Shown: positions 10,201-20,814 of the stretch, piece after piece
How the letters are laid out: each line of letters opens with the position of its first letter
Position numbering within the stretch: position 1 is the first letter of the stretch
Source: Azolla pinnata
Lineage: Eukaryota > Streptophyta > Polypodiopsida > Salviniales > Salviniaceae
Direction of reading: 5' to 3'
DNA length: 39,116 bases
Assembly: GCA_037176905.1 (NCBI GenBank)
Contig: JBBBWG010031876.1
Location: 1 to 39,116 of the forward strand
Notes under the pieces: generated by a model
What the model was told of the DNA's origin: nothing
Databases searched by the model: none
Seen by the model: the letters and a program-made list of their open reading frames with translations, nothing else
Made by a program: the position numbers and the translations under genes

Positions 10201-11749
10201 CATTTAAAAGAATGAAAACGTGAGAAACAGTATGGATTATATTGCCACTAATATGTTGTGTACTTTGTCTTAAAATAGAATTTAGGAGTCCGGTTGGTAA
10301 TGCTTACTGGAGACAGCACAGCTGCAGCTACTGTTGTGCAAGAGAAGGTAAAAAGAAAACATTTAATTCTTTATTGATTTTATTAGCGAGTTTAAATGAC
10401 GAATTCGATTTACTACAAAATTCCAGTTGGGAGAAATCGATGTACATGCACAGTGTCTTCCTGAACACAAAGTGGAAGTGATTCAGCAATTGAAAGCACT
10501 GGGCCGGATAGGTATGGTGGGGGATGGTATAAATGATGCACCTGCATTAGCTGCTGCTGATGTGGGTATTGCCATGGGCGTTGCTGGAACTGCCATTGCC
10601 ATGGAAACTGCTGATATTGCATTGATGACAAATGACCTAAGGCAGCTCAGCACTGCTATTAAGCTTGCAAGAAAAGCTCGAAACAAAATTCAACAGAACA
10701 TCGTCCTATCAATTACAACAAAGATTGCAGTCTTTGTTCTTTCACTGGTTGGATACGCATATCTTTGGGTCGCTGTTCTTGCAGATGTTGGCACTTGTTT
10801 AGCTGTGATCTTCAATAGTATATTGTTGTTGGAAATGAAGAGAGGTAGATCCGATATTGGCCATAAGCATGGCCATAAGCATGAGCACAAGCATGCGCAT
10901 AAGAAATGCCAAAGTCACAGTAGTTGCTGCTCAAAGAATTCAGATAGTTTGTGTTGCACTGAAGAAGGGATGGGAGATCACTGTGTTGGGAAGTCTTGTT
11001 GTGAGAGTACTCATAGTAGCATGAGAAGGAGGTTGCTGTGTGATAAGAATCGTCCCGGCGTTGCAGAAGGTCATCCAGCTGGATATAACTCCTGCGTAAT
11101 GACAGGTGAGCCTGGAAACTGCTCAAAAACCCAAGCTAAATGCTGTCAGAGGGAAGTCTCACAAAAGCATTGTAACAGTAAACAACAGCAGAGTATGACT
11201 AAGAGCCATGTTCATCAGGACCAGAACCTTGATAAAACATGTCTCCACCTCAAGGAAAACGCGAACACTAACATTGATGATGATGGTGAATGCTGTGGTA
11301 CCACCAGTCATAAGCTATTCCAGGATCAAACATGCTTCAAGGATGCAGATTGCCATGTTGATGATAGTAGTGAATTAGCTTCACAATGCCATGGTTATGG
11401 AAGCATAGCCAATTGGAAGGAGTTAAGCCAAGGGTCGGTGGCTCCATGTGAGCACAAGGAAAACCTTAATCTGCCAGTCAGACACCATGATTGTAATAGT
11501 CTCAATATCTCTAGAGTTCGCAATGCTATGTTGCCTGGGAATGAAGCCGCATGTGGATCAATGAACCTACAAGGAAGCAGACTAGATGGGCGTAGTTTAA
11601 TTCAAGCAGCCGCAGAAAATGGATGTGAAAGTCGTGTTATTGAAGATGAGGAAGCAAGAACAGTGGAAGATTGCTGCCAAATCCATCGGAGCCCAGTTGG
11701 CATCTCTACACAACATACCAAAGGCTGTAATGGATGTTGTGATCACTAG
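2646..11749 (+). CDS. P1B-2 heavy-metal (Zn2+/Cd2+) ATPase, HMA2/3/4-like, 12 exons
   Basis: Proposed exons: 2646-2672, 4103-4354, 4857-5544, 5750-6007, 6105-6202, 6619-6874, 7004-7141, 9064-9391, 9567-9766, 9865-10013, 10279-10347, 10427-11749. They join in phase to 1261 aa. In order: a His-rich N-terminal extension; an HMA domain with GICCPAE (about 275-281); the actuator TGES (504-507); the membrane metal site CPC (608-610); the phosphorylation site DKTGT (652-656); SHP (691-693); TGD (808-810); GDGIND (853-858). The last membrane segments carry DVGTCL...FNS, as in zinc pumps. A tail of about 300 residues rich in His and Cys-Cys pairs follows. Family role: ATP-driven efflux of Zn/Cd across the plasma or vacuolar membrane. 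The intron at 6008-6104 begins with GC (AG|GCAAGT), and the intron at 7142-9063 holds plastid DNA. Exon 1 (nine codons) is the least certain; the first intron would be 1.4 kb. Confidence 0.9.
7241..7286. repeat. ATCT microsatellite
   Basis: About eleven uninterrupted ATCT units lie in the large HMA intron, directly abutting the left border of the plastid-derived insert. Confidence 0.9.
7289..7704 (-). pseudogene. psaA: Plastid psaA 5' fragment (nuclear plastid DNA)
   Basis: Read on the - strand, the sequence is a decayed copy of the start of plastid photosystem I gene psaA, roughly the first 138 codons. Recognisable blocks are [33 protein letters not shown], and VGQEILDG followed by a GDVG-like stretch. 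The start codon position reads CTG (7702-7704), and frameshifts and stops are present (for example a TGA after the EKDP block). It cannot be expressed as psaA and lies inside an intron of the ATPase gene. It is continuous with the ycf3 relic to its right, in the plastid gene order. Confidence 0.9.
8060..8976 (-). pseudogene. ycf3: Plastid ycf3 fragment: exon 2, group II intron 2, exon 3 (nuclear plastid DNA)
   Basis: On the - strand, about 8976-8782 matches exon 2 of ycf3 (photosystem I assembly factor, TPR protein): [29 protein letters not shown] and VICHH are all recognisable. About 8781-8202 is remnant intron 2, including AAGCCGTATGAGGTAGGAAA (about 8255-8275) near a group II core. About 8201-8060 matches exon 3, readable as [14 protein letters not shown] and NWLKITG after allowing indels. 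A spacer (8059-7705) separates it from psaA, as in plastid genomes, where ycf3 lies upstream of psaA on the same strand. Because the group II intron is still present, the insert came from DNA or unspliced RNA, not spliced mRNA. Confidence 0.88.
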
Positions 11750-13088
11750 GCACAAAGATGAGGTGATATGAAGACAGATACAGCAATGCGTCTCTTACTT
11801 CAGCAAGTATATATTATACCATCAAATAAGAGAGGAAGCAGAATTTATAAGGATTCGGGTTGAAGTCATGATCTACAGTTGTCGATGAAGGACAGAAAAA
11901 CAACGCTTGTTGAACAAAGAGTTTGTCTGCTATGGCTCTAAATCAGCGGTTTAAACCACATGACACAGCGTTACCAAGTAATGATTCTCATGTAAGTGAT
12001 TGTAATCTAAATTTGAGTTAAAGCCCTGAACTCTAGTAAGTTATCCTATATCTGTAGCTTTATAATAAGTTTCTTAAATCTGTTGACCAGGGAACTTGCT
12101 AAGAAGTGAGCCTCTTATTGATGATAAAAAAATTCCAGTTCAGGATTTGTGGATAAACGACATCATGCAACCAACCACGGAATATCAAGAAGCATCCATG
12201 CCATGTTTGTGTCTACTAAACCCTTAACCCTAAACCCTATCTTATGCATTGTATGGTGACATCAGATTCTGTAACGATTGTCTCAAGCTACCCTAAACTG
12301 ATGGCTAGCAACAGATGATGATAAGCCATATCCATGATATCGCGATGACCAGGGAGAATTATAGGAAGACCTTTCCCAACAAAAAGGTATACATAGAAGG
12401 CTCATTGTTGAGACAGTAATCATAGTTCTTGTATGGCTTTTTGTGAGTTTATTTGGAAACTAGTAGGTCATGCAATCATTGATAAGTTGGATGATTTGTA
12501 GACCAGTGCATCATGTTGATCATAGTCAAATTGTAATCTATTGTAGATTGGTTTGGAGACATGCCTAACGTTAATCGAACAATGGAAAACGCATAGAGAA
12601 TATTCTCAACGCTGCTGGCATACAAGTTCAACCTGAATCAATCTCGGTGAATCAAAGGAGAGGTAATGGCACAAGTATCAAATGTGTCTTGTTACAGTTA
12701 TGGATTTGTAACTATTCTCGCTCATATGCGTAAACCTATGGTTCTGATTCATCCAGACTCTAGCCATTTATAGTTAAGGTCAAGCCATTTGGGGAAGAGA
12801 ATTAGACAAAGAGGAAAGAAGAACCTTTTCTCTTTTTCTTTCACCAGTTCTGTATACAGTGGCCCTATCTGTCCGTAGAAGATCCGTGGAGAATCGCCCG
12901 ATAAAGCGCCCTATTTTGTTTAATGCGAACCAACAACTAGGATTTAGGGTATCGATCCTCAGCAGAATGTCTGCAACTGCTCTTCTTGCTTGCTGTACAT
13001 TGGAAACACCTTTTGTACACGTCGACACGATATGCGTCATGGATGTCCCTTTGTACAGCTTCTAGGCGAGCTTGTGTGTAGTCCATTT
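11750..13088. other. Intergenic region, no gene recognised
   Basis: This contains the 3' UTR of the HMA gene and the upstream region of the elongin-B-like gene. A short degenerate CCCTAA/CCCTAAA cluster lies near 12220-12238. Small ORFs near 12780-13065 show no recognisable domain. Confidence 0.5.
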
Positions 13089-13114
13089 TTTAGGGTTTAG
13101 GGTTTAGGGTTTAG
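13089..13114 (+). promoter_or_regulatory. Telo-box cluster (TTTAGGG)3
   Basis: Three perfect TTTAGGG units plus TTTAG lie about 290 bp upstream of a possible first exon of the elongin-B-like gene. In plants, short telomeric repeats like this are common promoter elements of growth and translation genes. A regulatory role here is inferred from position. Confidence 0.55.
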
Positions 13115-13251
13115 TATTCACGGTCGAGAAGCAGGGCTTTGTGGGCATCTCGTACGGCGCCAAAAGGCTAACAGGACTTCCCAACACCCATTGAATTCCT
13201 GCCTTCAAAAGATAATGCGCATTGTAGTTATGGATAACGCTGTCGTACATG

Positions 13252-13263
13252 TGTATGTATGTA

Positions 13264-13293
<30 letters not shown>
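13252..13293. repeat. GTAT/GT microsatellite
   Basis: GTAT units flank a pure GT run, upstream of the elongin-B-like gene. Confidence 0.85.
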
Positions 13294-13294
<1 letters not shown>

Positions 13295-13501
13295 CTAAGC
13301 TAGCACTTATAAATCGAGTCTCTGAAGAACAATGATCTACAGGTTCTCTTACAGCAAGCCAAACCTTCTTCTTCTTCTGCTTCTTCTTCTTCATAAATGG
13401 TAAGCCCTAATGCTCATCTTAGGACACTTGTGTTATCTTTTAACAGATGTGCTTCCCCAGGCAAATTCCCCATCTAACAAGTTCAATAACTTTCGCATGC
13501 A

Positions 13502-13513
13502 TTTATGTATGTC

Positions 13514-13545
<32 letters not shown>

Positions 13546-13548
13546 TAC
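13502..13548. repeat. GTAT microsatellite next to a likely 3' splice site
   Basis: GTAT units end a few bases before the CATAG that would be the acceptor of the leader intron of the elongin-B-like gene. The repeat occupies the position of the polypyrimidine tract, although it is not pyrimidine-rich. Confidence 0.75.
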
Positions 13549-13555
13549 ATAGGCC

Positions 13556-14110
13556 ATGTATGTTCGAGTGAAGAGGCAGAAGACCACCTACTTCATCCGT
13601 TGCGACCCTTGTGACAAGGTTCGCGATGTCAAGTGCAAGCTCCATGCGCTCACTCGCCACGCAGTCGGAGATCAGCGGCTCATACTCCTCGACTCGCATC
13701 ATGTGCTCGCCGATGCGTGCATGCTCTGCCAGCAGCAGGTAAAGCAGATGAGATTCCTTTCTCCGTTGGAAACGAGAGAAATCCTTATTGTGTTTCGACC
13801 TGGTAAGTTTCCCTAAGAGATCTTGGGTTCGAGTCCCTCCCTTTCTCAGATTGCAGTAGGCCTTTGCTAGAGTCAATCCGGTTGGTTTAGTGCAGCTTCT
13901 CATTCCCATCTCCTCCTGTGGTGTAGGTTGAAAATGGATCGATTCTGGCATTGACCTTGAAGAAAGGTGAGAAAGCCCTTGTCGCCGTGATCGAGACCTT
14001 GATCTGTATGTTTTGTATGCTAACAGTGGTCTTGTTCTCGTTCAGGCAATGGGCAATGGGAGGACATTGATATTGCAAACATGGGCCAATATGAAGAAGA
14101 CTCTGATTGA
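13556..14110 (+). CDS. Elongin-B-like ubiquitin-fold protein
   Basis: Exons 13556-13738, 13927-13966 and 14046-14110 join to 95 aa. The start MYVRVKRQKTTYFI is the typical opening of elongin B (an adaptor in elongin and cullin-RING complexes). The ubiquitin-like core follows, with DQRLILL and LALTLKK, and the protein ends in WEDIDI and an acidic tail. Splice sites are CAG|GTAAAG, TAG|GTTGAA, AAAG|GTGAG and CAG|GCAATG. A possible upstream exon ends with ATG at 13397-13399 followed by GTAAGC; spliced to 13553 it would add Met-Ala in frame, otherwise that intron is in the 5' leader. In family members the segment between DQRLIL and the last strand usually contains an L-E-D-x-K-x-L block; here it reads VLADACMLCQQQ, somewhat diverged. 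Biochemical partners cannot be read from the sequence. Confidence 0.82.
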
Positions 14111-15907
14111 TCGAACAATCACAAAGGTTGTCCTTGCTAGCCACCCCATGCGCTCTCTGTTCTTGCCCTTTGATCAATTGGTGCCAGAATTCAGGGCAGA
14201 AAGGCATGGGAATGTAGACAACTCTGGCCATCTTAGTAATCGAATTAGTGTTCGTTATCGAATCAGAGGCTACAAACATCATGGTCTTTTGTCTTGTGGT
14301 GATGTAACTGTATTTCGAACCGTGAGCAAGCCGAGTTAAGAGTGTAAAGGCATTTGCCCTCATAAACAAGTGCACTGCAATGTTCAGTCCTCAGTTTTTT
14401 GCTCGTAAAAACACACATATTACGAATGATAAGCAATATTAGGGAGAGGATTAGAGAGAAGAGAATGGGATTAAGGGGAATTAACCACACCAACCATCCC
14501 TGAGCGAAGGACTGAAGACGAATCTAAGTATCATCTGTGTCGCATACCATAGATAATTTCCTCAGATTATACCTCAAAACCTGACAACACGACTTGCTCG
14601 AACAGCAAGTATACTGGCCAACCTGGTTTTTAATCCATGTTTGTTGTGTATCTATCTGAGTTATTATTCCATTTTGCTTGCTGTTTTGATAAGGAATGCA
14701 ATGGCCTACATGCGCTTGGCTTCGCTCACGATGGATGTTTACGTAGAATAAGATATTGACATTAGTACCCCCTTATTCAACCCCACAGCTTCCCTTGCTA
14801 GCGATGAAATTAGTAATCTCCCTCTGATCACGTATGTGTCGTCGGATCATATGCCGTGTAACCCCAGAAAGAGAAAAGATTACGAACTGAACGGATGGGG
14901 AAAAATCATTCACCTCATCTGAAATGCATTGCTCTGACAATCGTCAATGTTGAAGCTTGTAGGAGCATTGTACAAGAAACTCAGCTGGAACAAGAAACTC
15001 AGCTGTTTGAGAGGAAGTTGAATCTTGCTGCCAGTTAAAAAACAGTGCGCTTCAGGTTATTACTCGAGGATTTGGTTGTTGACTTAGATCCATTTGTCCC
15101 ATGTTCTCAATATCAAAGTCAGAAGGCGAGACCAAGCACAAGATCAAGGTATTTGATACATGTATTTGTTGTTCAGGCTTTGCTTCAATTTGTTATAGAA
15201 CTCCCGCTACTCCACAGCAACAATCTTGACAGAAAAACTGCACAAATTATGCACCTTGAACGCTCGTCTTGGCAAATTGAAAACAGTTTACCAGAGACAT
15301 ATCCACAACTAATTTGATACTGCTCAGATGCTTCTGTCAAGCCTGTGTCACCGCCCAATCAGCAGCAAAGTAACAGCAGAGACAATATAGATTGTATATA
15401 GAAAACAATGCAAAAGATCTTCCTTTCTATGCTTTAAAGGCCACAGCTTTTTTTAAGGCTTTACAAACAGATCATATAAGCCCTTTCGCCATATTCAGGT
15501 TTGAGATGATGATGCTGCTACCTGAGTTTTTTAAATAAATAGAAAAAACTAACCAATACTAACCAGCAAACAGGAAGAAAAAGATGCCCAACTCTTCAAT
15601 GCCCTTTTATCAGTCTTTTTTGAACTCATCCGACATATTACAAAACAACTACCAGCCACCATATGCTGGTAGGTGTAGTGTAGAAAATTTGCTAGTAACC
15701 ATGAAGGAGAAAGAATCACCTCCAGGAGATTTTACCTTTCCATTCCATGGTCAGACACACATATTCTCAAGACGATGCTTTTGGACTACTTACTCTTCAG
15801 GCCAAAGAGCAAAATATCTGAGATGCTATCAAGTATAGGTTGAAAAAGAAAAAAAACAAGGGGGATGACAGGTATATAGCTCTAACTTTGATGCCAAAAC
15901 TACTTTC
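14111..15907. other. Convergent 3' regions of the elongin-B-like and importin genes; no gene recognised
   Basis: The two flanking genes point towards each other here, so the stretch holds two 3' UTRs plus spacer. Open frames up to 108 codons (14013-14339, 15045-15317) show no domain. A 17-bp duplication built on AACAAGAAACTCAGCTG lies near 14975-15005. Confidence 0.5.
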
Positions 15908-18900
15908 TTAGGCAAAGCTAAAACCTCCGCTCGGAACATTCTGATTCCCAAAGTTAAATGTAGGTTGGCTGTCTTCGACGGTCGGCGTCTGGTCTTCTTC
16001 ATCAGCCCAATATGTTTCCAATAGTTTGACAGCCTTCTCGTAAACATCGTTATTGTCATGCGTTTGCAAATTCTCTATTTTCTCCAGACCTTCGGCCTCG
16101 TCTATGTACTGCGCATAGATATTCACACCCCCAGTGTTCCCCAGATCTTTCTCTGCTTCCCCTACCTTTAGTATATTCTCAAGTCCTTCCATGCAGACAG
16201 TAATGATGCGTGCATCCGGGGATGTTAGAAGATCGCAGAGTGGTTTGATACAGCCTTGATTTACGAGGTACCTAGAACAATTAAGTTTGTTAAGCATGAT
16301 AAGATACGCTTTACCATCTGGAGTGCAAACTAAATCATGTTTAAAAACACAAAGTTTACTTTATCTGGTCATGCGTTCCACCGGATGTAGTGTTGGAGAT
16401 TGCCCAAGCGGCCTCTTTCTTAATTTCAAACTCTGCGTTTGCCAGCAGTGCTACCAGGGGTGGAATAATGTTTGCATCAATCACAGCCTACATCATCCAC
16501 AGCAAATCATCAGAAATAACTACATACTATATACAGCACATACGTTCCAAGCAGATATAGCACCATAGACTAACCTGGATTTGTTCCTTGTTTCCAGCTG
16601 TTATATTTGATATAGTCCAACATGCTTCCTTCTTAATGCTCTTCTTATGAGGTTGAGACAGTAGATTCAGCAGGCAAGGCAGCACTTGATTATTAATCAT
16701 ATACTGCGGGGCATGAAGAAATGTTGCATTAGTGGTTGATGGAACCGATAGTTTACAACCACAAGAAAGCAACTAAGTAAAGAAAAATGAGGCCATGACA
16801 TCAAGCCATAAATGGTTGATCATATACTGTGGGGCATGAAGAAATGTTGCATTAGTGGTTGATGGAACCAATAGTTTACAACCACAAGAAAGCAACTAAG
16901 TAAATGGTTGATGTTGATTCGGCAAGCAACAAGGTCATTATAGAGTCAAAGACAACTAGAAAAATATGGCATTACCTGCGTTTGTGCATCATCCCCTGTC
17001 ACAATATTTCCGACGGTTCTTAATGCAGGTATGAGAACAGATGCTGACGGGTGACTGCAAAGAGCACACTTGATTTAACTATCGGCAACAGTACCCGAAC
17101 CCCGGAGACATAACTAGAAATATGGAAGCTTACAGAAGTAATTCGACGAGCCTGCGACAAACACCAGCATCTATAACTGCCTGGATCTTATCGTTAGGAC
17201 CATCTGAGAGATATGAGAGTGCCCAGCAAGCATCAATAAGCACATCATTATCCGATGAGTGAATGAGTTGGGCCAAGGCAGGAAGTGCCACTCTGGTCTG
17301 TAGAAAACACACCAACAAGCTTACTAATGATCAATCATTTGAGCCACAAACTGTAAGGTATTATACTCACTGTTACATTCTACAAGTCCACCTTATATAA
17401 AAACAATGCGACCTAAACAAGCGATACAAAATATAAACAGAAACATTAATGGACCCTAGAACTCGTATGTCAAATAAAATCAAGCTTTGTATCGAACTAT
17501 CCAAGACACCCAAAAAGCAGAACAAATTAAGCTTTGTATTGAACTATTCAAAACACCCAAAAAATGCAGTACCTGCTCAAAGTTAGGCGGAGGTTTCCCA
17601 CGGCAGAAGTTTGAAAGGGTCCACGTTGCATTTCTGAGCATAGATAGCTTTGCATTCTCATTAAGTTGGGCAAGTAGAGGCATCATAGCATGGTGGCTCA
17701 GAACCAAATCTCTGCACTTTGGTGAATCACCAGCAATATTACCCAGTGCCCACACAGCCTGCAGCATATATCATCTGTAAGCATAATATCCTGTGCAGTA
17801 TTAAGGATGAACATTTCAATTCATTAGACATACGAACCTGTTCTCTAACATCATCTCCAGGAGAATTCAGCAGCTGAACAAAAATGGGAACTGCACCATG
17901 ATCAATGACAACCTTCGTATGCTCAGAAGTTCCCGAGGCTATGTTAGTTAACGCCCACGCAGCTTCAAACTGCAAGCAACCAAAGCATACAAATAAATCA
18001 ACAATCTTCCAAATAAATCCTCAGCATGCTCTCGATCATTTCCGTGTATGAGCCATTCCTTCACAGCATCAATAAATCTCCAAGCATTTAGGAACCTCAC
18101 CTGTAACTGAGGAATATCATTACGAACAAGAAACTGAACAAATCGGGGAACAACCCCTGCGTCGATAACTTCCTGTATCGGTGGATTCCTTTCTGCATTA
18201 TCAAAGAAAAACGTTAGAAGGAAAACAACCGAGAGAATATCCTGGAGGTTTCAACGAATCACCCATGTGCTTACCTATAGACAAAAGCTTCCGGAACTGA
18301 TATGTGGCTTCAACCTGTGCATTTGAATCCTCCGACCAAACACCAGTTACCAAAGTAGGAATGCTTTCAAGCTACATACCAGATGGGAAAACGAGATTCC
18401 TTTAGAAAACGAGAATGCCTTGCCGGTGACAACAATTAAAAAACTGAGGTTTTGCATCAGAAACTCGCATGCACCTAACTTGTTTTGCAAGTTCACACAG
18501 ATTCACTATTCCATGCTACAGGTGACAAACATTTAAAAACTGAGATTTTGCATCAGAAAATCGCATGCAACCACTCGACTTGTAAGTTCAGATAGGCTCA
18601 TTATTCCATGTGACTGGGTCGAAAAATGCAAATTTTAGGGTCAAGGGTTTAGGGGCACTGCACATAACTCCAGTGATCTATACTACCAGGGGGGCAGAAT
18701 GTATGTCTTGGAGTTTAAAGCTAGGAAAAACGGTCATCTCTTTCGCTCCGCAGTCTACCAAGAAAGACTATGGCATATACAAGGAAAAATGGGGCAGTAA
18801 AGAAAGCATGCGATGGGATGGAGAGCTCGGCAATGTCACCGATGCTGCAAACAACACATGTAGATTCATATAGCCGCTCCGATTAGGCACAGAATGCCAA

Positions 18901-19241
18901 AGAGGAGAAGCACCGCGTCCAGAGATTTGGATCACAGAGCGGGACACGGCCGCGCCATAGCTGCATCGAGAAGATCGAAGAGGACGATGAAGAAAGAAAG
19001 AGGACAGCGATCGACATAGCTGCCCTCGGGCTCTTACCTTCTTCTCGGTGGGGACGATGCCGGCCACAGCCTGCTGCCCGGGGGCGCCTTCCTTGCGCTT
19101 CTTCAGCAGGCTCTCCTCGCGCTTGCTCTTCCGGATCTCCACCAGGTTGTCCTCGCGCTTGCGCCGGGCCTCCTCCGCGTCGACGGAGGCCTTGTACGAC
19201 TTCTTGCGGACCTCGGCGCGGGCGGTGGGGCGCAGAGACAT
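15908..19241 (-). CDS. Importin alpha (karyopherin alpha), 10 exons
   Basis: Exons in transcript order: 19241-19038, 18371-18275, 18192-18101, 17969-17838, 17758-17573, 17297-17134, 17054-16976, 16703-16575, 16487-16360, 16271-15908. They give 525 codons including the stop, 524 aa, normal for the family. Residues 1-68 form the importin-beta-binding domain, starting [17 protein letters not shown] with basic [16 protein letters not shown]. Armadillo repeats follow, with the cargo-groove W...N pattern: [66 protein letters not shown]. The C-terminal region contains [13 protein letters not shown] and ends GGFSFA. It binds classical nuclear localisation signals and carries cargo with importin beta through nuclear pores. 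Intron 1 (666 bp) and the intron between exons 7 and 8 contain local duplications. The gene is intact. Confidence 0.95.
16696..16904. repeat. 86-bp direct duplication spanning an importin exon boundary
   Basis: 16696-16781 and 16819-16904 are 86 bp each and differ at about two positions. The copy at 16696 includes the real exon 8 acceptor and the first codons of that exon (TATATGAT on the - strand). The second copy repeats the branch/acceptor region, with CACAG in place of CGCAG, inside the intron. Confidence 0.9.
18423..18592. repeat. Approximately 55-bp duplication in importin intron 1
   Basis: Blocks beginning GGTGACAA near 18424 and 18522 share AAAAACTGAG, TTTTGCATCAGAAA and TCGCATGCA, followed by a CTTGT motif. 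They are diverged direct repeats about 98 bp apart. Confidence 0.7.
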
Positions 19242-19334
19242 GGCGACGAAGACGAAGACGAAGCCGAAGACGAAGAAAGGGAGAGGGAGATGGAGAGGGA
19301 GGCGAAACAGGGGAGCTGCAGGAAGGGAGAAACA

Positions 19335-19405
19335 GGGGAAGAAGAAGAAGAAGAAGAAGAAGAAGAAAAGAGGGAAAGAAGAAGAAGAAGAAGAAGAAGA
19401 GGAAT
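19335..19405. repeat. GAA trinucleotide tracts upstream of importin alpha
   Basis: Two GAA runs are split by AAAGAGGGAAA. On the transcribed strand they are CTT/TC-rich and lie 95-165 bp upstream of the importin start, probably in its 5' leader or core promoter. Confidence 0.85.
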
Positions 19406-19419
19406 TTCAAAACCCTAAA

Positions 19420-19445
19420 ACACACACACACAAACACACACTGGC

Positions 19446-19484
<39 letters not shown>

Positions 19485-19598
19485 GTGTGAAAAACTGTGT
19501 GTGAAATGCACAAAAACATTGTGTGTTTGTGTGTGTTTGTGTGTGTGTGTGTGTGTGAGAAAGAGTGTGAAAAACTGTGTGAAATGCACAAAAACAGT

Positions 19599-19636
<38 letters not shown>

Positions 19637-19960
19637 GTGTGAAAAACTGTGTGTGAAATACACAAAAACATTGTGTGTTTGTGTGTGAAATACACAAAAA
19701 CATTGTGTGTTTGTGTGTGAAATACACAAAAACACTGTGTGTTTGTGTGTGTGTGTGTGTATGAAAGAGTGTGAAAAATTGTGTGTGAAAATACACAAGA
19801 ACTGTGTATGTGTGTGTGTGTATGAAAGAGTGTGAAAAACTGTGTGAAATACAATACACAAGAACTGTGTGTGTGTGTGTGTGTGATCTGAAGGAGGAGC
19901 ATGTGTGTGTGTGTGATCTGAAGGAGGAGCCTGTGTGTGTGTGTGTGTGTGTGTGTGTGA
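19420..19960. repeat. TG-rich minisatellite
   Basis: A repeating pattern of long GT runs, GAAAGAGTGTGAAAAACTGT, GAAAT(A/G)CACAAAAAC and TGTGTGTTTGTG occurs five or more times with varying GT length. A different small unit, GTGATCTGAAGGAGGAGC, appears twice near 19883-19930. On the - strand this creates a long open frame of Thr-His-Thr type, which is a by-product of CA repeats. Confidence 0.9.
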
Positions 19961-20257
19961 TCGTTGAAGAGGCTCCTGCTGCTGCTGCTGTTCTTCTGCT
20001 CTCTTGCATTCTCCGCATTCGCGTTTACGATGTTTCCGTTCCCAGAAGAATCGGAACAGCAGACCGTTGCTTACCTCCGATCTGCTGCAGGTTTCTGCGC
20101 ATCAGTTTTGTTTGTTTTTTCCTTCTTCTTCTTCTTCTTCTTTGCTGTTCTGTTCTGGTTACGACCTCCTTTTTGCCAGCACTTTCGCGACGAGAATGCA
20201 TGTTTTTTTCCTACCTCTTTTTAGATCGATCGCACGAGCACCGGAGCATCGAACCGT

Positions 20258-20330
20258 CGGATCGCCTCCGATCTGATGCGGATCGCCTCCGATCTGATGC
20301 GGATCGCCTCCGATCTGATGCGGATCGCCG
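20258..20330. repeat. 21-bp tandem repeat, 3.5 copies
   Basis: Unit CGGATCGCCTCCGATCTGATG starts at 20258, 20279 and 20300, with a partial fourth at 20321. The three full copies are identical. The unit contains short GATC-type inverted symmetry. Confidence 0.9.
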
Positions 20331-20814
20331 CATCTTTCAGCACCTCTGCGGAAATCGGTTTTATACAGCGTCTTCGACATCTGCTCCCGGAAGCAATGAT
20401 AAGATCAGGGACATGGGTTGCATAAACATCTTCCAATTACCTCTTATCTAATCCGTCCGATGTCGACAATAAACATTAAACAAGAACGGATAAAAAAAAA
20501 CGACGTACTTCTGTAGCCCGCTCACCAATCTCGTCGAGATATCAATGAGAGATCTCGTCTGTTTATTGAAACAAGGATATAACAGATCAGATCGTTCAAA
20601 GCTAAACTGATTGCGAGGCGTTGTGGATCTGATCGCGTCAATTCGATCAGGTTGCAACTGAAATCGTAAATCGTCGAGCATCGATCGAGCTTTCGATACA
20701 AACAAATTTTTTTTCCGGCCCCCCTCGAGTTTGTGAGCTTCTGCTTGCTTCTGATGCTATACACTACTCGCTCCGAATTAACACAATTCCCCTATACATA
20801 TACACATACAACCG
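20331..20814. other. Intergenic stretch, no gene recognised
   Basis: GATC-rich unique sequence without a recognisable coding region separates the 21-bp repeat from the large tandem array. Confidence 0.4.

Noticed and set aside
12780..13065. Overlapping 68- to 86-codon frames on both strands
   Set aside because: No recognisable domain and no splice partners; it lies in the upstream region of the elongin-B-like gene.
14013..14339. 108-codon + strand frame overlapping the elongin-B-like stop
   Set aside because: It begins in the last exon in another phase and mainly covers the 3' UTR.
19407..20018. Long - strand frames of Thr-His and Phe-Cys-Ile-Ser repeats (also 18883-19902)
   Set aside because: Several frames are open at once because the DNA is CA/TG simple repeat; no start or domain supports coding.
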